Origin: Gellertiella hungarica
GTDB taxonomy: Bacteria; Pseudomonadota; Alphaproteobacteria; Rhizobiales; Rhizobiaceae
NCBI RefSeq assembly: GCF_014197145.1
Contig: NZ_JACIEZ010000009.1
Span: forward strand, 62,001-126,000
Length of the DNA stretch: 64,000 bases
Direction of reading: 5' to 3'
The translations under genes and the position numbers were made by a program. Shown one piece after another: positions 26,130 to 33,495 of the stretch (its first letter is position 1; each line of letters opens with the position of its first letter). The notes under the pieces were generated by a model that had not been told where the DNA came from, did not search any database, and saw nothing but the letters and a program-made list of their open reading frames with translations.

Positions 26130-27143
26130 TCAGTAGGCGACCCGCTTGTAATAGCGGCGCGTGGTCAGGGGATGGTTCCGCATCACCTCGAGATGCGCGC
26201 TCGCCCGTTCCAGAACGGTGGCCAGCACGATCGGCGAGACCATGGCACGCACGGTATCCGACAGACCAGGAAGCGGGAAGTCGCGCGTGTCCAGGATGGT
26301 GAAGCGGTCCGTGTAGGACGGAACGAAGGCTTCGACCCGATCCGCCAGGGGACGGAACTGGTCCTCGCCCTTGAACAGGATGACGCTGACGCCCTTCTCC
26401 ACCAGCTCCAGCGTACCGTGGAAGAAGTGGGAGGCGTGGACGGGCCGCGTGCGGATCCACTGCATCTCCTCCAGAATGCACATGCCGTAGTAATGGGCCT
26501 CCGGCCAGACGTTACCGGCACCGGTCATGATGTGGTAGTCAGAACCGGCGAGCACCCGGGCGAAGGCGTCCGCCTTGGGCTCGAAGGCCTTCTTCACGTC
26601 GAGAAGCAGGCCAGGCAGGCGCTTGAGCTGGGTGACGATATCCGCATGGCCGGGGCACTCGCCGCGATGCTTCATGACAGCAAGGGCGATGTAGAGGGAC
26701 TGCAGGTAGAAGGATTCGCAGGACGTGTCGTCTTCCGCAAAGTTGAGGAAGACGTGATCCGCGCCCTTTCCAAGCGGGGTTTCCGCATGGCCGACGAGCG
26801 TGATGGTCATCGCGCCGCGGGCCTTCAGCTGCTCGAGCAGGGCAACGCTTTCCTTGGTGGTGCCGGAGAGCGAAGGCATGACCACGATGGACCGGGGCCC
26901 GAGATTGACGGAGCCGGAGATGGAAAGCTCGGCGGTCATGCCGCCGAAGGCCGGAAAGCGGGACTCGCGCTGCAGAAGCTCGAGCGCCGGCTGCATCAGG
27001 ATCGCCGCACCGCCGGTGCCGAGGAAATAGATGTTCTCCGCACCCTTTTCGAGGCACTCGCCCACCACCGCATCGAAGCGATCCGCAAGCTCCGCCGCAC
27101 CTGTCTGGATCCTCAGGAAACGTTCTTCGTCAAAATTCAGCAT
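26130..27143 (-). CDS. SIS-domain sugar isomerase/deglycase (FrlB-like)
   Basis: 337 aa. Two SIS domains: the first has IYFLGTGGAAILMQPALELL and VVMPSLSGTTKESVALLEQL, the second MTGAGNVWPEAHYYGMCILEE and VHASHFFHGTLELVEKG. This layout is that of fructosamine-6-phosphate deglycases, which split phosphorylated Amadori compounds to glucose 6-phosphate plus amine; GlmS-like sugar isomerase roles are the alternative. ATG 27143 follows GAGAGAGACC. Upstream in-frame codons are antisense to the GntR gene. It leads the operon with the PfkB kinase, which supports the deglycase reading. Confidence 0.85.
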   Translation of the reverse strand: MLNFDEERFLRIQTGAAELADRFDAVVGECLEKGAENIYFLGTGGAAILMQPALELLQRESRFPAFGGMTAELSISGSVNLGPRSIVVMPSLSGTTKESVALLEQLKARGAMTITLVGHAETPLGKGADHVFLNFAEDDTSCESFYLQSLYIALAVMKHRGECPGHADIVTQLKRLPGLLLDVKKAFEPKADAFARVLAGSDYHIMTGAGNVWPEAHYYGMCILEEMQWIRTRPVHASHFFHGTLELVEKGVSVILFKGEDQFRPLADRVEAFVPSYTDRFTILDTRDFPLPGLSDTVRAMVSPIVLATVLERASAHLEVMRNHPLTTRRYYKRVAY

Positions 27144-27197
27144 CGGTCTCTCTCTGGCTGCCGGCGCATGGCCGCTGAAACGCTTTGCCCTCGCAAA

Positions 27198-27210
27198 GTT
27201 GTAAGACAAC
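27198..27210 (-). promoter_or_regulatory. Predicted GntR operator upstream of the SIS-kinase operon
   Basis: GTTGT-AAG-ACAAC is a perfect palindrome 55 bases upstream of the SIS gene. On the minus strand the wider sequence TGTCAGTTGTCTTACA matches the binding-protein promoter (TGTCAGACATCTTACA) at 13 of 16 positions. Confidence 0.6.
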
Positions 27211-27307
27211 TGACATCTTGTGTTTTGGCTGTCAAGGCCGCGCCTCCCATTATTCGACCGTATAACAACGGACGCAGGGCCTTTGGCCTTGCTTGACCCC
27301 CGCATAT

Positions 27308-27318
27308 TTGTCTGACAA
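27308..27318 (+). promoter_or_regulatory. Predicted GntR operator upstream of its own gene
   Basis: TTGTC-T-GACAA is a perfect palindrome 32 bases before the GTG start. A -35-like TTGACC (27293-27298) lies 15 bases before a -10-like GACAAT (27314-27319), so the site would cover the promoter and repress transcription. Confidence 0.6.
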
Positions 27319-27350
27319 TGAAGGAAGAACCTACATCTGGAGTCAAGGCC

Positions 27351-28082
27351 GTGGACGAACCCCTGCGCGACACACGCACCCTGGTGGTGCAATTGCGAGA
27401 TCGCATTGCGGATCTGATACGCGAGCAGGACATGAAGCCGGGAGACAAGCTGCCAACCGAAGCGCAGCTGACGGCCCGCTTTCACATCTCCCGCCCTGCC
27501 CTGCGCGAGGCGCTGAAGCTTCTGGAGCAGGATGGCATCATCTATGTGGAGCATGGACGGGGACGCTTCGTTTCCGCCATGTCCGCTGCCCAGGTGGAGA
27601 GGCCGATAACGGTGTTCGAGAGCATCACCGACATGACGCGCCATTACGGCTACAGGACCTCCAACAAGGTTCTCTCCATCTCGGAGGAGGCCGCCGATGC
27701 GGAGGTGGCCGCCAGGCTGAAGCTCGAGCCGGGCGAGCGGGTGATCCGTCTGGAACGGCTGAGGCTTCAGGACGAGGAGCCGATCCTCTACTGCATCGAT
27801 TACGTGCCGCGCTCCCTCATTCCCGCGCGGCTTTACGACATAGACTGGAGCGGCTCGCTGCTCGGCATACTCGAAGAGCACAAGCAGCGCCCGCGCATGT
27901 CATCGGCAACCGTGACCGCGGTGCCGCTGCCGCGCGACGTGGTGGAGCGGCATGATCTGGGAGATTTCGGGCCGGCGCTGCTGATAACCGAGACCTGCTT
28001 CAATCTCTCGGGCGTGCCGGTCATCTATGCCATCGACTATCACCGCGGCAGCCACTTCTCCTTCAGCCTCGTGCGCAAGTAG
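27351..28082 (+). CDS. GntR-family regulator with UTRA domain
   Basis: 243 aa from GTG 27351, chosen because GGAG (27339-27342) lies eight bases upstream; ATG 27318 lies within the predicted operator and would add 11 residues. The winged helix has PGDKLPTEAQLTARFHISRPALREALKLLEQDG and the wing YVEHGRGRFVS. From about residue 75 the UTRA ligand domain shows LEPGERVIRLERLRLQDEEPI and a C-terminal VPVIYAIDYHRGSHFSFSL. UTRA domains bind sugar-phosphates and similar effectors; FrlR of fructoselysine operons is of this type. It is divergent from the SIS-kinase operon and convergent with the transporter operon. Confidence 0.92.
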   Translation: MDEPLRDTRTLVVQLRDRIADLIREQDMKPGDKLPTEAQLTARFHISRPALREALKLLEQDGIIYVEHGRGRFVSAMSAAQVERPITVFESITDMTRHYGYRTSNKVLSISEEAADAEVAARLKLEPGERVIRLERLRLQDEEPILYCIDYVPRSLIPARLYDIDWSGSLLGILEEHKQRPRMSSATVTAVPLPRDVVERHDLGDFGPALLITETCFNLSGVPVIYAIDYHRGSHFSFSLVRK

Positions 28083-28096
28083 GCGCAGGAGCGCCT

Positions 28097-28984
28097 TCAG
28101 CGCAGCACGAGCCAGCCGGAAAAGATGATGATGGCCGCGCCGGCAAGGGTGAAGGGCTCGAGCGGCGTTTCGAAGATCAGCAGGCCATAAAGGCAGCCCC
28201 AGATGATCTGGCTGTACTGGAAGGGAGCGATGACGGATGCATCCCCCATCCGGAAGGCGCGCACCAGCAGCATGTGACCGCCGAAGAGCATCAGCCCGCC
28301 CGCGACCGCAAGCGACCAACCCCAGGCGCTGACGGAAACGAAGCCGCCGTTCAGCATCGTCACGGCACCCGATATCACCAGCAGCAGCGTCATCAGCGTG
28401 ACCACCAGCGCGGTATCGGATTCGGCAGCCTTGGCGCGGCGCAGGAGGATGAGCGAGAAGGCGAAGCACAGTGCCGCACCGAGGGCCGCTGCATGCCCCA
28501 GGTTGAGCGGCTGCACGCCGGGCCTCAGGGCAAGGGCGACACCCGCAAAGCCGAGAAGGATGCCACCCCAGGCGACGAGCGACAGCCGCTCCCCGAGAAA
28601 GAGCGCAGCAAGCCCGGCGACCAGAATGGGCGTTGTGAAGGCGATCATGTAGGCCTCGGACAGCGGCAGCCGCGCAAAGGCGTAGTAGATCAGCAGCGTA
28701 TCGATCGAAAGCAGTGCCGCGCGCAGGATCGCAAGCGTCGGGTAGCGTGGCAACAGGTCGGCCGCATTGCCCGTGAAGAGGCCCTGCAGCAGGCTGAGCG
28801 CCAGGGCGATGGCGGTGATCAGGAACGTGACCTGCGGCACCGGCACCGTCTCCGCCATCAGCTTGACGGTGACATCCGTGCCGGAGAAAACCGAAAAGGA
28901 CAGGAGGACGATCAGGATCGCCTTCAGGTTGGACCGGCCGGACACGGCATGGGGTACGGCCGCCGAACCGGCCTTATCGGACAT
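28097..28984 (-). CDS. EamA/DMT-family transporter
   Basis: 295 aa with ten hydrophobic segments in two EamA repeats (FLITAIALALSLLQGLF; LLSIDTLLIYYAFARLPLSEAYMIAF; second repeat LGAALCFAFSLILLRRAKA). ATG 28984 overlaps the end of the permease gene by 11 bases, so the genes are co-transcribed; a TTG at 28996 is an alternative start. It is the last gene of the binding-protein operon. It may export a breakdown product or provide a second uptake route; the direction is not predictable. Confidence 0.85.
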   Translation of the reverse strand: MSDKAGSAAVPHAVSGRSNLKAILIVLLSFSVFSGTDVTVKLMAETVPVPQVTFLITAIALALSLLQGLFTGNAADLLPRYPTLAILRAALLSIDTLLIYYAFARLPLSEAYMIAFTTPILVAGLAALFLGERLSLVAWGGILLGFAGVALALRPGVQPLNLGHAAALGAALCFAFSLILLRRAKAAESDTALVVTLMTLLLVISGAVTMLNGGFVSVSAWGWSLAVAGGLMLFGGHMLLVRAFRMGDASVIAPFQYSQIIWGCLYGLLIFETPLEPFTLAGAAIIIFSGWLVLR

Positions 28985-29945
28985 TGAATTTGCCAAAGCG
29001 TTCCTCGATGCGAGCCTGCAGGAGTTCGAGCGCGACGGAGAGAATCCAGTAGATCATCGATGCGGTGATGAGCATCTCGATGTGGCGGAATTCCGTCTGG
29101 CCCTGGGTACGGGCGAGGTACATGATTTCCCAAACACCCACAACCGACACGAGGGAGGAATCCTTCAGCATCGCAATGAACTGGTTCCCGGTCGGCGGAA
29201 TGATGACACGCATGGCTTGCGGCAGGATGACGAGCATCATCGTCTGTGCGGGGCTGAGGCCGAGCGCGGTTGCGCCCTCCGTCTGGCCGCGCGGGATGCT
29301 TTCGATGCCGGCGCGGAAAATCTCGGTCATGTAGGCGCCATAGCAGAGCGAGAGCGCCATGATCCCGGCAGGAACGGCTCCGATGACATAACCGATCTGC
29401 GGCAGTCCGAGATAGATGATGTAGATCTGCATCAGCAGCGGCAGGCCGCGGAAGAGCGAGGTGTAGAAGGTCGCAAGCCCGTAGATGACGCCGTTCTTCG
29501 ACAGCTTGGCGATGGCACCGGCCAGCGCGATGATCGTGGCGATCAGGATCGAGATCGCCGAGATATAGAGTGTGGTCGTCACCCCTTGCGTGATCAGGAA
29601 ACCGATCTTCTTGCCGATGAAGGCGAAGGACAGGTTGAAGGAATAGAAGAAGAGCATCAGCAGCACGAAGAGCTCGATCCAGACCCCGGCGATCTGGTGC
29701 GGCCGCGGCAGGAGGCGGAGCACAACCCAGTTCAGCGCCAGGATGAGCGCCACCGCGAGGCCGCCGGCGAGCCGTGCCGTCTCCGGATAGGCTTCGAGAA
29801 GCGGGGCGGCCGGAGGCACGAGCTTGCCGATCCAGGCGGCGCTGACCCCGAGGGCATACAGTCCGAGCGTGATGACGAGGAGAAGCAGCGCGACGAAGAT
29901 GCGCCGCGCTGCATCGGGATGGATGAGAATCAGTCTGCCGATCAT
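28974..29945 (-). CDS. Amino-acid-type ABC transporter permease (HisM/GlnP family)
   Basis: 323 aa. After three N-terminal hydrophobic segments that are extra for the family, the core has TTTLYISAISILIATIIAL and the ATPase-contact EAA loop EGATALGLSPAQTMMLVILPQAMR. It belongs with permeases for polar amino acids and opines. It is flanked by the FAD oxidoreductase and the EamA carrier. Only one permease is present, so a homodimer is likely, and no ATPase gene is found in the window. Confidence 0.9.
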   Translation of the reverse strand: MIGRLILIHPDAARRIFVALLLLVITLGLYALGVSAAWIGKLVPPAAPLLEAYPETARLAGGLAVALILALNWVVLRLLPRPHQIAGVWIELFVLLMLFFYSFNLSFAFIGKKIGFLITQGVTTTLYISAISILIATIIALAGAIAKLSKNGVIYGLATFYTSLFRGLPLLMQIYIIYLGLPQIGYVIGAVPAGIMALSLCYGAYMTEIFRAGIESIPRGQTEGATALGLSPAQTMMLVILPQAMRVIIPPTGNQFIAMLKDSSLVSVVGVWEIMYLARTQGQTEFRHIEMLITASMIYWILSVALELLQARIEERFGKFNVR

Positions 29946-29991
29946 GTCTACGCCCCCTCCGGCTTGTTCCTGTCGTTGTGGAAGGCGCCGC

Positions 29992-31272
29992 TCAGGCGGC
30001 GCGCTCCCGCCACCAGTCCTGTGCCTGGAGCTTCCAGTAGGTCAGCTGTGCAACGGCAAGGCCCGCAATGCCGCCGGCCCAGACGAGGCCGAAAGGCTTG
30101 AACAGCCGGTAGCGGTCGCTGGTGCCGAGGATACCCTCTGCGACGACCTTCCCGCCGATGGCGGTGGTGTTGAGGCCGTGCCCGCCGAAGGCGGTGCAGC
30201 ACCAGACCCCGGGCGCAATCGGACCGATCTGGGGCATCAGATGGCGGGCGTAAGACATGAGGCCGGACCAGGCGAGTTCCGTCTTCAGGCCCTTCAGCTG
30301 GGGATAGGTGCCGGTCATCTCGGCGCGCAGTTCGCGCACCAGCCCCTCCGTCGAGGCGGCGCGGGTGGTGATGCGACCGCCCCACAGAAGACGCCTGCCG
30401 CCATCGACGACCCGATAGTAATCGCCCGCCCGGCGATTGTCGCCGATGGCATCCGTGGTGGCGATGGCGCTGGCGATGAGGTCCGGCGCTTCCTCGCTGA
30501 CCATCACATAGGTGGCGATCGGCAGATAGGAGCGCTTGAGCCGCGGCAGGAGGCTGCCCGTATATCCGCCTGTGGTGATGACCACCTGGCGCGCGCGCAC
30601 CTCGCCGGCCGGCGTCCTCACGCGCTTCTCGGCAGCATCCAGATCGGCGGAAACGGCAGGTGACTGTTCGAATATCCGGCCGCCCAGGCGTTCGATCTCG
30701 GCGGCGATGGCCCTGAGATAGTTGAGCGGGTGAATGTGAAAGGCACGCGGATCGCGCAGCGCCTGAAAATAGCGTTCGGACTTCAGGACATGGCGCACCT
30801 CGGCGGTGTCCAGGAAATTCAGCTCATAGCCATAGGTGTTGGCGAGCGAGGCCGCATAGGCCTTCAGATCGTCGGGGGCGCTATAGCGCAGGACGCTCAT
30901 GATGCCCGGCGTCATGCCGGCATCGGCGACGGCGAGATCGGCAATCGTCTGGCGGACATATTCCATGCCCTCGATGGAGAGCCGATGGATGTCCCTTGCC
31001 GCAGCCGCACCGGCGCGGCGCGCGATATCGTCCGAGCCGGTCGCAAATCCGGGGCTGACAAAGCCGCCATTCCGCCCGGAGGCGCCGAAGCCCACGGCCT
31101 TTTCTTCGAGAAGCACCACCTTCTGGCCACCGCGGACGAGTTCGAGCGCCGTGGTCAGGCCGGCGAGCCCGCCGCCGACGACCACCGTGTCGCACTCGAC
31201 CGTGCCGTTCAGCGAGGCGCGCTCGCGGCCATCAGAGAGGGTGCGCTTGTAGTAGGTATCGGGATAGGTCAT
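29992..31272 (-). CDS. DAO-family FAD-dependent amine/amino-acid oxidoreductase
   Basis: 426 aa from ATG 31272. The FAD-binding Rossmann motif is DTVVVGGGLAGLTTALEL (near residues 28-45), followed by GFGASGRNGGFVSPGF, the flavin-contact sequence seen in gamma-glutamylputrescine oxidase and related DAO enzymes. The C-terminal GPIAPGVWCCTAFGGHGLNTT is the second flavin site. Substrates of this branch are secondary or primary amines, including N-substituted amino acids; fructosyl-amine oxidases belong to the same superfamily. It is encoded inside the uptake operon, suggesting it acts on the imported compound or the released amine. Confidence 0.88.
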   Translation of the reverse strand: MTYPDTYYKRTLSDGRERASLNGTVECDTVVVGGGLAGLTTALELVRGGQKVVLLEEKAVGFGASGRNGGFVSPGFATGSDDIARRAGAAAARDIHRLSIEGMEYVRQTIADLAVADAGMTPGIMSVLRYSAPDDLKAYAASLANTYGYELNFLDTAEVRHVLKSERYFQALRDPRAFHIHPLNYLRAIAAEIERLGGRIFEQSPAVSADLDAAEKRVRTPAGEVRARQVVITTGGYTGSLLPRLKRSYLPIATYVMVSEEAPDLIASAIATTDAIGDNRRAGDYYRVVDGGRRLLWGGRITTRAASTEGLVRELRAEMTGTYPQLKGLKTELAWSGLMSYARHLMPQIGPIAPGVWCCTAFGGHGLNTTAIGGKVVAEGILGTSDRYRLFKPFGLVWAGGIAGLAVAQLTYWKLQAQDWWRERAA

Positions 31273-31300
31273 GGAATTGCGGTGTCCCCAGAAAGAGAGG

Positions 31301-31325
31301 GAGCGCCACGCAGGGCGTGACGCTC
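31301..31325 (-). other. Intercistronic hairpin after the binding-protein gene
   Basis: GAGCG-C-CACGC, loop AGG, GCGTG-A-CGCTC: a 10-bp stem with one mismatch, no T run. Such hairpins after binding-protein genes protect the upstream mRNA from 3' decay and give the binding protein higher expression. Confidence 0.6.
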
Positions 31326-31337
31326 TTCCTGTCGATG

Positions 31338-32165
31338 TCAGTCGGCGCTGTAGTCCTTGCCATACCACTTCGTGGTCAGCTTGGAGAGGGTGCCGTCGGC
31401 CTTCATGGCGGCAATCAGCTCGCCGATCTTGGCCGTCCACTCCGCATCGCCCTTCTCGGCGATGACGACGAGCGGCTCGCGGAAGGCGTATTCGCCTTCG
31501 ATCACCTTCAGCGGGTAGCCGTTCTTGATCGCGTTGAGCGCGGTCTGTTCGGGGGCGATGACCGCGTCGAGGCGCATGCCGTCACCGAGGCGCAGATCGT
31601 CGAAGGGCAGCATCGAATCGGCAAAGGTGCGGACCTCGCCCGGCTCCAGCTTGTACTCGACCGGGGGCAGGCCCGGAGCGTCGATCTGCAGCTGGCGGCG
31701 GATATAGTCTTCCGAGGTGGTGCCGGTTTCAACGCCGATCACCTTGCCGTTCAGATCGGCGACACCCTTTGCCTGGCTGTCCTTGTGAACCACGAAGACA
31801 TAGGGGCTGTAGTAATAGATCCCCGCGAAGTCGATGACCTGCGCGCGTGCCTTGGTCGGCGTGACCGATCCGACGCCGAGATCGTAACGGCCCTGCCAGT
31901 GGCCGCCGGTCAGGGTCTGCCAGTCGGGGGTTTCGAAGCTGACCTCGACCCCGAGACGCTTTGCGATCTCGCGCGACACGTCGATGTCGAAGCCCACCAT
32001 TTCGTTGTTGTCGTCGAGATAGCTCTGGGGCGGCCAGCCGCTGTTGGTGGCGACCACCATGGCCTTCTTGCCCATGACGCGATCGAGCGTCTCGCCCGCA
32101 TGCGCCTGTACCGAAAGGGCCACGGCCGCAGCCGCAGCCGCGAGATGAATCATCAGCTTCTTCAC
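31338..32165 (-). CDS. ABC transporter substrate-binding protein (SBP_bac_3)
   Basis: 275 aa. A signal peptide ends at about residue 23 (LSVQAHAGE). The family 3 solute-binding fold shows GWPPQSYLDDNNEMVGFDIDVSREIAKRLGV, TKARAQVIDFAGIYYYSPYVFVV and GKVIGVETGTTSEDYI. The family binds polar amino acids, opines and related cations. The start is GTG 32165, with AAGGAGG five bases upstream. First gene of the operon, followed by the FAD enzyme, the permease and the EamA carrier. Confidence 0.92.
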   Translation of the reverse strand: MKKLMIHLAAAAAAVALSVQAHAGETLDRVMGKKAMVVATNSGWPPQSYLDDNNEMVGFDIDVSREIAKRLGVEVSFETPDWQTLTGGHWQGRYDLGVGSVTPTKARAQVIDFAGIYYYSPYVFVVHKDSQAKGVADLNGKVIGVETGTTSEDYIRRQLQIDAPGLPPVEYKLEPGEVRTFADSMLPFDDLRLGDGMRLDAVIAPEQTALNAIKNGYPLKVIEGEYAFREPLVVIAEKGDAEWTAKIGELIAAMKADGTLSKLTTKWYGKDYSAD

Positions 32166-32203
32166 GCCTTCCTCCTTGATCTGATCCGTCAGTGTTCCGC
32201 CGA

Positions 32204-32232
32204 ATTTTATGTAAGATGTCTGACAACATCAA
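32204..32232 (-). promoter_or_regulatory. Promoter of the binding-protein operon with embedded operator
   Basis: On the minus strand: TTGATG (32227-32232), exactly 17 bases, TAAAAT (32204-32209). The spacer TTGTCAGACATCTTACA contains TGTCAGACA, the same palindrome core as at 27308. A repressor bound there would block the polymerase. Confidence 0.65.
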
Positions 32233-32363
32233 ATTGACGGCTCGCAGGATCGGAGTCAAGCGGGCTTAGCACGCGAGTTCATGAAACAGCGTGATGACAT
32301 CATGCGAAATTGGAATGGACCGGGCTGACGGGCAGGCGGGGGCCTGGAGGCCCCGCACGGGGT

Positions 32364-33389
32364 TCAGCGTGTGTTGCGCCGGCTCTGGGGATGCAGCGTC
32401 TTTCCGAGGATCCCGTCGTCCCGCCCGATGACGTGGGCACTCGAGCCGACGATCAGCGGATCGGGCTGATGCACGTGCTTGGGCACGGTTTCGGAATAGG
32501 GCAGCGAGGAGAGGAAGTGGCGCATGCAGTTGAGCCGCGCACGCTTCTTGTCGTCCGACTTCACGATCGTCCAGGGCGCATCCGCCGTATCGGTGAAGAA
32601 GAACATCGCCTCCTTGGCTTCCGTATACTCGTCCCACTTGCCAAGCGAAGCCTTGTCGATCGGCGAGAGCTTCCACTGCTTGAGGGGATCCGTTTCGCGG
32701 GCCTCGAAGCGGCGGGCCTGCTCTTCGCGGGTAACGCTGAACCAGTATTTGAAGAGGCGGATGCCGGAGCGCACCATCATCTTCTCCAGCTCCGGGCATT
32801 CCCGCATGAATTCCAGATATTCGGACGGGGAACAGAAGCCCATGACCCGCTCGACGCCGGCGCGGTTGTACCAGGAGCGATCGAAGAAGACGATCTCGCC
32901 GCCCGCCGGCAGATGCTGGAGATAGCGCTGGAAATACCATTGGGTGCGCTCGCGTTCGGTCGGCTTTTCCAGGGCGACGACCCGCGCGCCGCGGGGATTG
33001 AGATGTTCCATGAAACGCTTGATCGTGCCGCCCTTGCCGGCGGCATCCCGGCCCTCGAAGAGCACGACGACCTTCTGGCCCGTCTCCTTGATCCAGGCCT
33101 GCGCCTTGAGCAGTTCTACCTGCAACTCGGCGATCTGGGCCATGTAGATCTTGTTGGACAGACGCCCCTTGTAGGGATACTCGCCGGTCTCGAAGGTGTG
33201 GCGGATGGCCTCCGGGTCGCGCCTGAGGCTCCTGAGATCCATGGGATAGGCAGCGCTGTTTTCGGCCGCCTGCCCGCGGCCCGCCTCTCCTGCTGCCGGA
33301 TCCGGTGCTTCCGCCACCGGTGCCTCGGTGCCGGGCGCCACCGCGTCCACACCCGTCTCCAACGCCAATGCCTGTTCCATGTCACTCAT
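32364..33389 (-). CDS. ppk2: Polyphosphate kinase 2
   Basis: 341 aa. Walker A is FEGRDAAGKGGTIKR, Walker B/lid FFDRSWYNRAGVERVMGF, and the conserved end of the core is WKLSPIDKASLGKWDEYTEAKEAMF with PWTIVKSDDKKRARLN. PPK2 enzymes transfer phosphate between polyphosphate and nucleotides; this one has a single PPK2 domain (class I type). The first 45 residues are an Ala/Glu/Pro-rich extension. ATG 33389 follows AAGGAGGGG. It is downstream of, but probably independent from, the binding-protein operon. Confidence 0.94.
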   Translation of the reverse strand: MSDMEQALALETGVDAVAPGTEAPVAEAPDPAAGEAGRGQAAENSAAYPMDLRSLRRDPEAIRHTFETGEYPYKGRLSNKIYMAQIAELQVELLKAQAWIKETGQKVVVLFEGRDAAGKGGTIKRFMEHLNPRGARVVALEKPTERERTQWYFQRYLQHLPAGGEIVFFDRSWYNRAGVERVMGFCSPSEYLEFMRECPELEKMMVRSGIRLFKYWFSVTREEQARRFEARETDPLKQWKLSPIDKASLGKWDEYTEAKEAMFFFTDTADAPWTIVKSDDKKRARLNCMRHFLSSLPYSETVPKHVHQPDPLIVGSSAHVIGRDDGILGKTLHPQSRRNTR

Positions 33390-33495
33390 GTCCGCCCCTC
33401 CTTTTCCTTGGCCTTTGCCAAGAGTGCGCCTCGGGGAGCGGCCTCACTTTGCGCTAGATCAAGCGGAGCGGCCTATATTGCGGGCCCGGTCCGGC

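Noticed and set aside
27144-27881. N-terminal extension of the SIS-protein frame
   Set aside because: It is antisense to the GntR gene and lies beyond a good ATG with ribosome site at 27143.
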